64,000 bases of DNA from Bog-473 sp963821755 (GTDB lineage Bacteria; Actinomycetota; Acidimicrobiia; Acidimicrobiales; RAAP-2). A program made the position numbers and the translations under genes. The notes below the pieces were generated by a model. That model did not search any database, was not told the DNA's origin, and saw only the letters and a list, made by a program, of their open reading frames with translations. Below, piece after piece: positions 45,831 to 54,960 of the stretch (the first letter of the stretch is position 1; every line of letters starts with the position of its first letter). The DNA lies in NCBI GenBank assembly GCA_963821755.1, contig CAWGEX010000003.1, positions 496,001 through 560,000 of the forward strand. The letters are read 5' to 3'.

Positions 45831-47057
45831 TCAGGTCGCAGGCGTGGGCATCGAAAGCTGCCCCAAAGGTCCGATGGTGACCGCGGTTGAGCCGAAGTCT
45901 GCGCTCGAGAGCTGGTTGACGAACTGAGCGGCCGCATTCGTCGTGTCGACCGCCGGTGCGCCGGCAGTCGACAGGATCAGGGACGTAAAACGACCGCTGG
46001 ACAACGCCCCGGTGGTATCCAGCGTCACCGTCAGGATCCCCGAGAGACCCAAGTCGCCTCCGGTGGCGAAATTCTGATAACCGGCGAAGTTGCCGAGGCT
46101 GTAGTCAATCAGGTGGCCGTTGTACTCCTGCATGCCCCGGAGCACGTGCGGTCCGCTGGCGATCACCACATCGGCTCCGGCGTCAATGGCCGCATGGGCG
46201 AACGCCTCGGGATTGCCCCGGTCCTCGCCCACGTAGGACTCCTCTTGACCAGTGACATGATCGGCCTCGGATCCTTCGGCCCCGGCATGCATATAGACCA
46301 CCACCACTTTGGCCTCGGACTTCGCCTGTTGGATCAGAACCCTTGCCCCCTGAAGATCGAGCAAGTTGTTGGTGTCCGTATAGGGGGCGAAGTCGACGAA
46401 GGCCACCTTCGTCGATCCCTCGGTCACGAGTCCGATCTGCCCGGGTAAGCCGGCCTGAACGATTCCAGCCCCCTGCAGGGCGGCGGTCGTGTCGGCGACG
46501 CCCTGGGCACCGAAATCGTGCGAGTGGTTGTTCGCGCTATTCATGACCGTGAAGCCCGCCGCTTTCAGGACCGGCGCGAATGTGGGCGGGTTCTGGAAGG
46601 CGAAGCAGTCCGTAGATCCGGCACCACACTTCGATGTTGTCGCGCTAGTCAACGTTCCCTCGAGGTTCCCGAAGACAATCGGAGCTCGTAACGCGGCTTC
46701 GACCGGTTGGAGATAGGCCATTGGATCGGGAGGCAACGCAGGCGTGTTGCCGAGCATGGCGTCACCCACAGCTGAGATGGTGATTTGGTTGCCGGCCGGA
46801 CTCGCCGCGCTGGCCACGCCCCGCTTTGACGACGACCCCTTGGTTGTCGCCGTGTGGAGCTCCTTAGGGTCGGTCGATGTCGCTCCATGTGCCGTTGCCT
46901 GGTCCGGCGCCGACTTCACCAGGTCACGGACCAATAACACGGTCCCTGCCGCGATGGTTAGACCGGCGACGACCACGGCGAACCATCGCCTCCGGTGGCG
47001 GCCCCCCTCACTCGCCTGATGGTGTCGACGGTGCTGCGGTGCATGGGTTGGAGGCAC
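45831..47057 (-). CDS. CapA/PgsA-type exported metallophosphoesterase-like protein
   Basis: 408 residues with one N-terminal membrane helix (FAVVVAGLTIAAGTVLLV) and an extracytoplasmic CapA domain: AVGDAMLG, FGNLEGTLTS, NSANNHSHDFGAQGV, VVVYMHAGAE and ASGPHVLRG are the metal-binding motifs. In Bacillus the homologue takes part in poly-gamma-glutamate production or attachment; elsewhere the family is linked to capsules. It starts 7 bases after the glycosidase-like gene, so the two are an operon. Confidence 0.88.
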   Translation of the reverse strand: MPPTHAPQHRRHHQASEGGRHRRRWFAVVVAGLTIAAGTVLLVRDLVKSAPDQATAHGATSTDPKELHTATTKGSSSKRGVASAASPAGNQITISAVGDAMLGNTPALPPDPMAYLQPVEAALRAPIVFGNLEGTLTSATTSKCGAGSTDCFAFQNPPTFAPVLKAAGFTVMNSANNHSHDFGAQGVADTTAALQGAGIVQAGLPGQIGLVTEGSTKVAFVDFAPYTDTNNLLDLQGARVLIQQAKSEAKVVVVYMHAGAEGSEADHVTGQEESYVGEDRGNPEAFAHAAIDAGADVVIASGPHVLRGMQEYNGHLIDYSLGNFAGYQNFATGGDLGLSGILTVTLDTTGALSSGRFTSLILSTAGAPAVDTTNAAAQFVNQLSSADFGSTAVTIGPLGQLSMPTPAT

Positions 47058-47064
47058 GGCCGGC

Positions 47065-48195
47065 TCAGGACCAAGGTTGCGCGGTCGCGGTGACGCCTCG
47101 GACGCGCTCGTACACAGCGAAGAAGTCCTTGGTGCTCGAATAGAGAAATCGATTCGAAATCTGATTCGGATTGGGCACGTAGAGTGCCGGGGCCGCCGCG
47201 CCCGGGCCGCCGTAGGTCACGAAGATCGGCCACTCCGGATTGATATCGAGTTGCATGGCCCGCACCGCACCCATATCAATGAGGATCTGGGCCAGGCTGG
47301 CCGCCGTCTGCTCGGGCGCTGCGACATACATGAGATTTCCTTGTGCATCGATCCCAAGGCCGGTGCGCCAGACGGCGGGAACGCCGCCGAGGGTAATGCC
47401 CCAACTGCTGCCCAACGCAGTTCCCGGAGTGGCCGCATGGTTGTCGACCAGGAGCGACAGGTTCTGGCGCGCCATGACGACATTGGGACCTGGTGTGGGG
47501 CCTCCCTGCCAGTTCACGACGTCGGTCGTCCCATTGGTGTAGGTGACCACGGTGGCCAAACCGTCGATCATCGGGAAGTACAAGGTCCCGTTGACGAAGA
47601 AGCCGGCCGCCGAGTCCTTTTCATAGAAGCCGGAGTTGAATGTGGCAAGAAGGGTCGAGCGCGCCGCGACCGGCACCATCTCCGCGCCCCGGTCGAGCGT
47701 CGTCGGCCCGGGGCCCTCGTAGCCCAAATAGAGGGCGAGCTGGGTGGTTGTTGTCCGCATCCAGGTGGCGTACGCCACGATGCTCGGTGCTGACGGGTCG
47801 GGGCGAAATGTGGTCGTCATGACCGACGGGGCGGTTCCACTCCACGTATCCGCCGCCGTCCACTGGCCCTCGCCGGCCAGGGCGGGCGATATCACTGGGG
47901 TGATGGCTGGAGGGACATACGGCGGAGGCAACGTCGTCGTCGTCGAGGTCGAGGCGACAGACGAAGCCGACCGATCGGCAATGGCACCCCCTCCTCCGCC
48001 ACCGCCAATCCGCCAGGCCACGACACCCGCTACGACGACAACAACCAACACCAGAGGCAGAAGGCGACGGCGCTGCTTGCGACGGCGACGTTCCATCTGA
48101 ACGTGCGTCCGGGCCGCTTTGCTCTCCGGTCGGGTCGGCACGTGACGCGGCCCGGCGTCTGTCTCCAATCGCGGTCCTTCCCATGACCCCGTCAT
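47065..48195 (-). CDS. Membrane-anchored phosphodiester glycosidase family protein
   Basis: 376 residues. After a basic stretch (MERRRRKQRRR) comes a helix (LLPLVLVVVVVAGVVAW), a Gly/Ser/Thr linker and a NAGPA/DUF2233 domain with LLATFNSGFYEKDSAAGFFV, VMARQNLSLLVDN and AMQLDINPEW. Paralogous to the lipoprotein at 35963-36979. The ATG at 48195 has TACCAT 6 nt upstream and TTGAGA 17 nt before that. First gene of a two-gene unit with the CapA-type protein; both products face outside. Confidence 0.87.
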   Translation of the reverse strand: MTGSWEGPRLETDAGPRHVPTRPESKAARTHVQMERRRRKQRRRLLPLVLVVVVVAGVVAWRIGGGGGGGAIADRSASSVASTSTTTTLPPPYVPPAITPVISPALAGEGQWTAADTWSGTAPSVMTTTFRPDPSAPSIVAYATWMRTTTTQLALYLGYEGPGPTTLDRGAEMVPVAARSTLLATFNSGFYEKDSAAGFFVNGTLYFPMIDGLATVVTYTNGTTDVVNWQGGPTPGPNVVMARQNLSLLVDNHAATPGTALGSSWGITLGGVPAVWRTGLGIDAQGNLMYVAAPEQTAASLAQILIDMGAVRAMQLDINPEWPIFVTYGGPGAAAPALYVPNPNQISNRFLYSSTKDFFAVYERVRGVTATAQPWS

Positions 48196-48201
48196 GCCGA
48201 G

Positions 48202-48230
48202 ATGGTAAGGAAGTTGGTGGTCGATCTCAA
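48202..48230 (-). promoter_or_regulatory. Promoter of the glycosidase-CapA operon
   Basis: TTGAGA, a 17-nt spacer and TACCAT on the minus strand, ending 6 nt before the ATG: a clear leaderless promoter. Confidence 0.65.
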
Positions 48231-48771
48231 ACGACCCCATCCACCTCTGAGGCGTCGGTGGAGGGGGTGCCACGGCGGCCCCGTTTCAAGGATTCGGGAA
48301 CGTGGCCTTCCCGGCTTCATCCATTGTCCCGGGCCTTGGGCCAGGAGGCGCGGAATCGGGGTGCACCGACCGACACCCGGCGGACCGACCCATGGCGACG
48401 CATCACTCACCGTTCCGTCTTTCGGCCGGGCTCTGGATTGCTCTGGGATCCGGATGCCCTTCACTGTTATCCGTCATGAAGAGCCAGCTTCGTTGGTTCC
48501 TATGATGACGTGCCCTCCGAGGTTGGCTATCCGGCGGACGAAGAGTATCCGAGTACAGGGCTCCCGGTGAGGACCGCCATCAGCGGTGAGCGGCCCGTTT
48601 CGCACGACCTGACGCACAAGCCACGTCTACGCCGACTTCGCCCAGACCCGGGATGGCCGACCGCAGCGAACCGTTGGACTCCTTCGATCACCACCGAGCG
48701 TGATCGCGCCCGCGTCGGTGCCCTTTGTCCTAGCCAGGGACCAGTTCTGATTGGAGGGCGCTCGTGCGATT
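48231..48771. other. Intergenic, no gene seen
   Basis: Frames on both strands are short and lack family motifs; no RNA gene recognised. Confidence 0.4.
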
Positions 48772-49414
48772 TCAGATCACATAGCGGTCAGCGAGAGACA
48801 GGTCGGCGTCGGCGTAGTTGCGCAGGGCTGGTTGTGTCGCAACCCGTGGTGAGGTGATCACTGCTCGGAAAGTGCCTTCCCGCGACTCGGCGCGCCAGAT
48901 ACTGATCGAAGGCGACGTACTCGTCCAGCCACGCCTCAAAGGACTGGTGATCCCCGGGGATGTCCTCGAGGAGCTTGGCGAAGGCATGCCGGTGTATGGC
49001 GAGCGCATGGGTACAGGTCACGCTCCCGCACTCTTGGAGGACAGAGCTGCCTGTCACAAAGGGGAACTCACGGGAGTGCACGCACGCTCCGAAATAGCAA
49101 AGGTCCCATTCGATGGCACTCAGTTCGCCGACGACATCTTCAACGACGACGAGCGTGTCGTCGAGAAAGACCACGTCGTCCTCAAAGCCGAGCATGTGTT
49201 CGTGTCCCCGCCGATCGGCCATGTCAATCATTGCTCGCCAGGACAGTGCACAGCCTCGGTGGTGGTTCTCGACCGTGACGATGGCCGACACACGTTCGAC
49301 AGACAACAACATCCCGAGGACCTCAAATCGTTGCGAAGCCTCTTGCCAACGCCGAACCTCGGTGTCGAGGTTCAAGCAGAAGATCGCGTCGAAGTAGTTG
49401 AAAGGACTAGTCAC
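48772..49414 (-). pseudogene. Family 25 glycosyltransferase, +1 frameshift near its C-terminus
   Basis: FDAIFCLNLDTEVRRWQE, CALSWRAMIDMA and LGFEDDVVFLDD are the donor-site motifs of glycosyltransferase family 25 (LPS-type galactosyltransferases), and WDLCYFGACVHS and THALAIHRHAFAKLL follow in order. After ARRVAGRHF the frame turns into an Arg-rich tail that stops at 48788, but removing one base near 48867 gives RAVITSPRVATQPALRNYAD and a stop at 48772, which is the normal family ending. About 213 residues if intact. GTG start. Probably adds a sugar to a surface polymer. Confidence 0.72.
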
Positions 49415-49756
49415 GGCGGGCGGGGTTCACTGGTCGATGCACCAAGGGGGGCCTCGGCGGGAAGACGTCGGACAACACCTACCACTGACGGACCTCTGGT
49501 ATAGACCTTTGGCGAATCAGGCGTGATCGAGACGCCTCGGTCTCAGCGTCCTCGCTCCGACCTCCGGAAAGGGTCCGTGGGCGGTCCGTCATACGTGCAC
49601 GAACCGGGCCACGATCGACACGTTGACCTTGTGTGATATCAGGCGGTCGGACACGCCCTCCAACGCTGATTACCGGACGTGGTGCCAGCCATCCTCTCGC
49701 CAGGCGCCGGAAACCCATCGGCGGAATCAAACCGTCGAAGTCAAACCGCTGCTTCG
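49415..49756. other. Intergenic, possible decayed partner frame
   Basis: A 93-residue minus-strand frame (TTG at 49760) overlaps the HicB-like gene as TTGA but has no recognisable domain and is Arg-rich at its end; I do not call it a gene. Confidence 0.35.
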
Positions 49757-49984
49757 TCAAGCAAGCGGATCGTCAACCTCGACGCGAACGTCGAACGTGC
49801 GATCCGGTACGTCCAGAGCACAGGCAATCGCTCGGTGGATCATGGGTTCAGCTTGAGGGAGTTTCCACACATGAGTTCGGGTTCTCGGCAATCCGTTGAC
49901 CGTGATCTCCCAGAATTCACCCTCTCGCCGTGCAGTCGCCGTGTACAGCGCTGTCTCCCCGGGCCGCCTCCCCATTCCGACCAT
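49757..49984 (-). CDS. HicB-like small protein
   Basis: 75 residues. YTATARREGEFWEITVNGLP resembles the beta-hairpin of HicB-type antitoxins (YTA...EEGGYW...PELPG), followed by a helix (PMIHRAIACALDVP) and an acidic end. There is no HicA in the flanks. AAGGAGG stands 8 nt before the ATG and TATAAAT lies about 25 nt upstream, a well-formed expression signal. Confidence 0.55.
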   Translation of the reverse strand: MVGMGRRPGETALYTATARREGEFWEITVNGLPRTRTHVWKLPQAEPMIHRAIACALDVPDRTFDVRVEVDDPLA

Positions 49985-50308
49985 TCGATCACCCTCCTTG
50001 CGGTCAATTTATACCGGAGCAGGTTGCTGTCAATACGCCATTTGAGGGATACGCACACGGCGCCCGGCTGGCCCCGGGGGTCAGGGGCCCGTCCGGCGCG
50101 GGGGTCGGACGGCCCGATGCGGCTTGGGGCCAGAGCCCAATGCCTCACACATAGTGCTGGATCAAGCGAGTCCCCGGAGTGGACTCAAAGCCGGTGCGGC
50201 CGACAATGGGTCGCAGGGGCATACGACCGTCGTCGTATGCCCCTGCCAGAGTAAGAATGTCCTAAACGTGACTCCTCTCGTCAGGGCGCGCCGTAGTTAA
50301 TTGTAGGG
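49985..50308. other. Intergenic with perfect hairpin
   Basis: Holds the promoter of the HicB-like gene and the 34-bp perfect inverted repeat at 50213-50246. Confidence 0.4.
50213..50246. repeat. Perfect 15-bp inverted repeat with 4-nt loop
   Basis: GCAGGGGCATACGAC, loop CGTC, then its exact complement. No T-tract follows on either strand, so it is not a standard intrinsic terminator; it could be a protein site, an RNA hairpin or a remnant of a small mobile repeat. Confidence 0.7.
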
Positions 50309-50485
50309 ATGGGCGAAGTTGTTGTCTGGGACCCGATTGCTGACAGCGATTGTGGGAAGAACTCCACATTCGACGAGCTGATCGCCCAACTTCAAGCGGA
50401 GAACCGGCTCCTTGAGGAGTTGCTGGGACGAGACGCAACCGATTCGCTCCAGGCGGGCGTTCATGCTCCAGGCGAGCACGTCTGA
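50309..50485 (+). CDS. 58-residue protein with leucine-rich coiled coil
   Basis: Small frame below common length cut-offs. FDELIAQLQAENRLLEELLG has a clear heptad pattern. ATG preceded by TAGGG at a short distance. A second small coiled-coil gene of similar size is at 52542-52727. Function unknown. Confidence 0.5.
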   Translation: MGEVVVWDPIADSDCGKNSTFDELIAQLQAENRLLEELLGRDATDSLQAGVHAPGEHV

Positions 50486-50821
50486 ATGGTTGTCAGTACC
50501 TCAGTGACTTGAGATCAGGTGGCCGCCGGCACAGGTATGGTCCGAGGTTGAAGGTTTCCCGGGCACCCAGTTTGTGACGTCCCGACAAGGGAGAAGAACT
50601 GGTGAGACAATCACATTTGTCGGATGGTGACGGAAACGCAAGGACTCTCGCTTGAAGGACCGTGTTCGTGCCCTGACAAGAGGTGCGCCCCCACAATGAC
50701 TCCCCTTTGACATTTCCACCGGCGTGGTCAACCGCCGGCGGCAAAGCATGACCTGCCGTCTGCCACCAGTTTGAAACCCGTCCGCCCCCGGGATGCCACT
50801 GGGATTCCGTAGGTTGTAAGC
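50486..50821. other. Intergenic, no gene seen
   Basis: Ends with the leaderless-type box TAGGTT (50810-50815) of the next gene. Confidence 0.4.
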
Positions 50822-51278
50822 ATGGCAAAGCCGAAGCGAAGCCTGTTCACATCTTCAGCGCCTACTGAGCTCGTGGCTGTGCTGGAAGGCTGCATCGGCG
50901 CCGAACTCACGATCGATGCGCGGTCTCGCGGGGGCAGTCGTCGTGATTGACCTGATGCCGGTCGAGGCTCACTTCGGAGCGCTGGACACCGACCCGGTTG
51001 GCACCATGGCTACGGTCCAGCTGCTTACGGAAACGCTGATTAGAAAACCCGACCTTGACATTGACCTCGCAACGAGGGAGTCGGACCGCCGCAAAGATCT
51101 CATCGCGATTGTGACGGCGCTCGTTGATGTCTACGACAACCGCGGCGCGGTCATCTGGTTGCAGATAGGCCAGTTCGGACAGGGCCACCACGACACTGCG
51201 ATGGATCTGATCCGCTGGGGACGCGCCGCGGAGGTCATCGCCAGGATCGAGCACCTTCAATCAAGTCCACCCGCATAA
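50822..51278 (+). pseudogene. Hypothetical ~151-residue protein, +1 frameshift in a G-run
   Basis: The ATG at 50822 has TAGGTT exactly 6 nt upstream. The frame reads AKPKRSLFTSSAPTELVAVL and stops after 42 codons, but removing one G from the five-G run at 50930-50934 joins it to AVVVIDLMPVEAHFGAL, LTETLIRKPDLDIDLATRES and VDVYDNRGAVIWLQIGQFG, ending at 51278. No family recognised. The downstream part alone would lack a good start. Confidence 0.5.
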
Positions 51279-51839
51279 CCTCTCCGTCGCCGTCCCCCCC
51301 CAGCGAGCCAGATCGGAGAAGGAATGGAGCTGCGATGCCACTCTCACGAGCTGATCGGGCTCGCCGGACGTCGCCGGTGGGCGCACGACACGAGGGCCGA
51401 GATTCCCAAGCAGCCCTACCCACCCAGGCGGGCACCTGTTCTCCCCAACGGCCGCGTTCATCGACGGCGGGCGGAACTGCCATCTATCCTTGGTCGCAGC
51501 ATGCGTACACCGAGAAACTTACCCTCCACTGCTTGGACTTCGGAAGACGAGGCCCTGTATTACACGGCGCAGGTATTCGGTGGACTGCTATCGGGAGTGA
51601 GCCCACAGCCGATCCGCCGAAGAATCGCCACGAGGGGTATCGGCGAGGACCTGGTGGCAACTGGACCATGCCGTCGGGAGCATGCCCGTCAATCGGGCGA
51701 TGCGAACTGTGCGGTCGGCAAAACCCCGAGGCACGCCTCTGCCCCCACGACCGGAGTTTTGGCGGTCGGCAACTCCGTAGGCCGCCAAAGGGCGAAGCGT
51801 CCAAATGCACCCAAGTGGCGCCCCTTGGATTCTGGCTCC
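51279..51839. other. Uncertain region, overlapping frames
   Basis: Long frames exist on both strands. One plus-strand frame contains CELCGRQNPEARLCPHD, a possible zinc site, but start and neighbours are unconvincing. I do not assign a gene. Confidence 0.3.
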
Positions 51840-52136
51840 ATGTATCTGTCAATGAAGGCCATCTATTTCCAAACCACCAGCGGACTCTCCCCGTGGCCAT
51901 ATGACGGAATCGATTACGCACACATGGTGGGCCGAGGAGTCCTTGAGTTCGGAGCGGTGCGAGACGGGAACGACAGCGTGGAGTATCGAATTTTCTCTCC
52001 GTGGTCTGAGCTGGCTCTCATTCTGTGGGCTCTCGCTCGGAGCATTCCTCATCCGCACCTCCTCAACCTCTTTCCGCCCGAATGGAGGTCGAGAGCTCTT
52101 GCCCGAGGGCTTGTTTTGCCGCGCCTGGGCCCCTAG
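51840..52136 (+). CDS. Hypothetical 98-residue protein, tentative
   Basis: The frame from ATG 51840 encodes MKAIYFQTTSGLSPWPYDGI and LALILWALARSIPHPHLLNL, with natural-looking composition, unlike the alternative frames. No family recognised and no clear ribosome binding site. The same frame is open for 172 codons upstream, so the true start is unclear. Confidence 0.35.
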   Translation: MYLSMKAIYFQTTSGLSPWPYDGIDYAHMVGRGVLEFGAVRDGNDSVEYRIFSPWSELALILWALARSIPHPHLLNLFPPEWRSRALARGLVLPRLGP

Positions 52137-52541
52137 CCGTCTGAGTGAGACATCGGCTCTCAGTAGCCGGCGAGCGTGTCGAGCGGAGGCGGGCGCGGTC
52201 CCGAATGTCGACTCTGTTCGGGTTGGCTCGGTCCTCGCAATCCGCAAGAACTGGGACGTTCGACCGTTGTCCTCCGTATGAACAGCCTGATCTCGACCGA
52301 GGATATCGCGAGCCCGACCGAAGGAGCCCTCATTTGGTGGATCTCCATGATGGCGTCGTCGATCCCACCGCTGGCTCAACACGCCACGGCACTTAGTGGC
52401 GCCGTTGGTGCGAAAGACCCTTCACCGGTGGCGATGGACAACAGCCAGGGTTGGTGATCTGGACGGTTGATGAAAATCGACGCACGCTTGAGCGTTGACG
52501 TCAGCCGGCTGAGCCCCGCGTCGCGTCAATGCCGCGAATGG
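52137..52541. other. Intergenic, no gene seen
   Basis: A 59-codon frame from ATG 52278 exists without ribosome binding site or motif; not called. Confidence 0.35.
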
Positions 52542-52727
52542 TTAGACAGCGCGAAGGTGCGACCGAGGCGACCCGGTGTCCGGAACGCTTTCTAGCGCCT
52601 CGTGTAGTCGCTCAACGATGCTCCGTAGCGCATTGCGTTCGTCCGAAAGTTGTCTGAAGGATGCGAGCAGTTCTTGGTAGTCGCGCTGGGACGAGCCGAC
52701 TGACTGGTACGGATACCGGTCCTTCAT
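52542..52727 (-). CDS. 61-residue coiled-coil protein
   Basis: YQELLASFRQLSDERNALRS followed by IVERLHEALESV shows heptad spacing. The ATG at 52727 has GAGGAGA 6 nt upstream, which sets the start; a longer in-frame reading to 52835 has no such signal. Function unknown. Confidence 0.6.
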   Translation of the reverse strand: MKDRYPYQSVGSSQRDYQELLASFRQLSDERNALRSIVERLHEALESVPDTGSPRSHLRAV

Positions 52728-53108
52728 TGAGTCTCCTCGGTCGCTAGGTCCCGCCGTAGGTCCGATATGCCCTTCGGCCAATTTAATGGGTGCAGGTAAA
52801 CCCACTGCGGCGTCGGGGTTAAATGTCGGTATCAATTCGATGACCTCACTGACGATCCACGTCTCCGTGCTCCTTGTGGACGGGGATTGGCGCCCACGCT
52901 TCGATGGAAGGAGCCACCAACCATCAGGCCTACCACCGTATGGCTCTGACTCGCCGAGTTATATAGGCCGAAAAGCACTTTTGGGACGAACGCTGCCCGG
53001 CTCCGGTCCCCTGCTCTCGGATCCGTAGGCAAAGGGGTCTCGAAGCGCAGTTTCGGCTGTGCCGAACGGAGGGAATAGGTTCCTGACGCCTAAACGCGAG
53101 GAGACACC
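52728..53108. other. Intergenic, no gene seen
   Basis: Divergent spacer between the coiled-coil gene and the four-helix membrane protein gene; the ribosome binding site GAGGAG of the latter is at its right end. Confidence 0.4.
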
Positions 53109-53753
53109 GTGACGACAGCTGTTGCTGGGGGGAGCAATACCCATGACACCCGGGTTGAGCCAGAGAAGCTGGAGCAACACGAGGAGGCGCCAGGTTCCCG
53201 ATCGCAAGGCCCGTCCAGCCTGCAAAATGGATCATCAGTGTCACCCATGACGGGGGGGCGACACTCAGCGCGGGCTCACGGTGCCGGAACCGGCATTGTG
53301 ACCGTCGGTGTGGTGACTATCTTGATCTCGGCCTGGGGTGCGCTGATCCCCTTCGTGGAACCCCTATTCGGATACCACGTGACGGGGACGCCGTCCTGGC
53401 ATTGGAATGCCGCACACACTCTGCTCGCCGTTGTACCTGGTGCCGTCGGTATCGCGATGGGCTTTGTTGTTTTGTGGAGGGCGAACCAGGTCCGAGTTGG
53501 TCGAGGCCGAATGGGACTCGTAGTGGCGGGACTGATCACCATGCTCTGCGGAGCATGGTTCATCGTCGGTCCAACGGCATGGCCAGTCATCAGCACGCAT
53601 GGCGCGTACTTCTCATCGATAGCCCCACTGAGAAGCCTGCTCTATCAGGTTGGATATGCCATTGGTACCGGAGTCATATTGGCCGTGTGCGGAGGATACG
53701 TACTGGGGTGGGCATCCCGTCCTCAATTTCAGGGCTTCTGCGGCGGCGAGTAG
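53109..53753 (+). CDS. Four-helix membrane protein, possibly frameshifted at the end
   Basis: 214 residues. A polar N-terminal ~60 residues precede four hydrophobic helices (IVTVGVVTILISAWGALIPF, LLAVVPGAVGIAMGFVVLW, MGLVVAGLITMLCGAWFIVG, VGYAIGTGVILAVCGGYVLG). GTG start with GAGGAG 6 nt upstream. Removing one G near 53733 would add a Ser/Pro/Ala-rich tail ending AVYDLLNR at 53895. Family unknown. Confidence 0.65.
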   Translation: MTTAVAGGSNTHDTRVEPEKLEQHEEAPGSRSQGPSSLQNGSSVSPMTGGRHSARAHGAGTGIVTVGVVTILISAWGALIPFVEPLFGYHVTGTPSWHWNAAHTLLAVVPGAVGIAMGFVVLWRANQVRVGRGRMGLVVAGLITMLCGAWFIVGPTAWPVISTHGAYFSSIAPLRSLLYQVGYAIGTGVILAVCGGYVLGWASRPQFQGFCGGE

Positions 53754-54037
53754 CAACGGATCGTCGACACCAGTGGTGGATTCCCCAGAACTCGTCGTGG
53801 CACCACCACCAACACGAGCATCTGCGCCAGTGGAGTCACCCCGTCGAAGCCGGGGTTCGAGCGCTCCTGCGGTCTACGATCTTCTCAACCGCTGATTCGC
53901 CGTCCGCCCTGGTGGTGCGATGTCGGGCAATGGCTGGATTTCCTTGACGCCTCGGAACCTCCAGATAGGCACTCGTCGTTGACGGGCACGTCACCACGGG
54001 CGTGCCCGTCAACAGGGCACATTGACGAGCACGCGAC
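53754..54037. other. Possible tail of the membrane protein, then spacer
   Basis: 53734-53895 reads as a low-complexity Ser/Pro tail in the +1 frame. The rest shows no gene. Confidence 0.35.
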
Positions 54038-54304
54038 TCATACTTGGTGCGGAGATCCTTCCTCTGATCGGAACTTTTCCCGGATCGCTTCTGCCACCTT
54101 CTCGCGGAACTCGGAAGTATCGCCAATCTGAGTCCTTACGATCTTGGTCAGCAGTTCGCGGACCTCTGTTTCTTCCGCATGATCGATCATCCAAACGCCG
54201 ACCGCCTGCCGGTCAGCTTCGGACAACTCGTGCTGGCCAGTGAGAGCACCAATAAGAATTGTCGTTATCCCGACGTCTCGCCTCGGCTCCCCAACTTCGT
54301 CCAT
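54038..54304 (-). CDS. Hypothetical 88-residue acidic helical protein
   Basis: LSEADRQAVGVWMIDHAEET and EFREKVAEAIREKFRSEEG indicate a soluble helical protein. GGAGGG lies 5 nt before the ATG at 54304, so I prefer it to the ATG at 54316. Family not recognised. Confidence 0.6.
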   Translation of the reverse strand: MDEVGEPRRDVGITTILIGALTGQHELSEADRQAVGVWMIDHAEETEVRELLTKIVRTQIGDTSEFREKVAEAIREKFRSEEGSPHQV

Positions 54305-54430
54305 TGCACCCTCCATCGGTCAGGAATTGTACCGCCCGAGTTGAACAGTAGGGCGTCCACAGCCAAGCCCGGCGGCAATGCTGGCCCAAGATTCCGAGAT
54401 GGTTTCTGCGCTGATCGTTGGAATCTGGAG

Positions 54431-54838
54431 CTAGCGCACCCCATGGCCTATTGGTTTCGTTGCCGCAGTTCTTTGGAGCAGAGCGAAGGCCCTGAGCACC
54501 TCAACAGGCTCGTCGGCTTCCGGAGGGCGATGACGGTGCTTCTCGAGTTTTGATCGTGCCTTGTCAGCATTCTTCCTGAGGACATCCGACACTTGTTGAG
54601 GAGTTGAGGATGCTTTCGCCAGCTCAACAGCAGCTTCCGCGAGCGCGGCTCTCCGAGCTTCTTCGACCCAATCGATCAGCCAGGGATATTGATCAGCCAT
54701 TTCTTCGATCGCCATGGATGCCGCTTCCGGTGCCATGTATGGATTCTCGGCAAATGCACCCTCGGCCATGGGTGGGTCCAAGGCCCATTCGATGCTCAAT
54801 GCGAACTGCTCACACGACAGCCTTTGGTCATCGTTCAT
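54431..54838 (-). CDS. Hypothetical 135-residue helical protein
   Basis: QRLSCEQFALSIEWALDPPM, then EEARRAALAEAAVELAKASS and a Lys/His-rich segment; soluble, largely helical. ATG at 54838 chosen because the in-frame extension to 54919 is low-complexity. It lies upstream of the 88-residue gene on the same strand, 126 bases away. Confidence 0.6.
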   Translation of the reverse strand: MNDDQRLSCEQFALSIEWALDPPMAEGAFAENPYMAPEAASMAIEEMADQYPWLIDWVEEARRAALAEAAVELAKASSTPQQVSDVLRKNADKARSKLEKHRHRPPEADEPVEVLRAFALLQRTAATKPIGHGVR

Positions 54839-54960
54839 CACGCTTGCGAACCTCCCCGGGTCGAAGATCAGTAGAACCGAGCTTGAGTCCCTCTCGCGAT
54901 CCGGTGTCGGAGGAGGCACTCACACCGTTGCCTCACCGGAACTTCTGACCCGGTGGCAGC

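Noticed and set aside
49479..49760. 93-codon frame overlapping the HicB-like gene, considered as a HicA toxin.
   Set aside because: It lacks the HicA double-stranded-RNA-binding-like fold signature and the catalytic His context, and its composition is Arg-rich and irregular.
51849..52382. 177-codon minus-strand frame.
   Set aside because: Low-complexity Arg/Ser-rich product with no start signal; it overlaps a more natural plus-strand frame.
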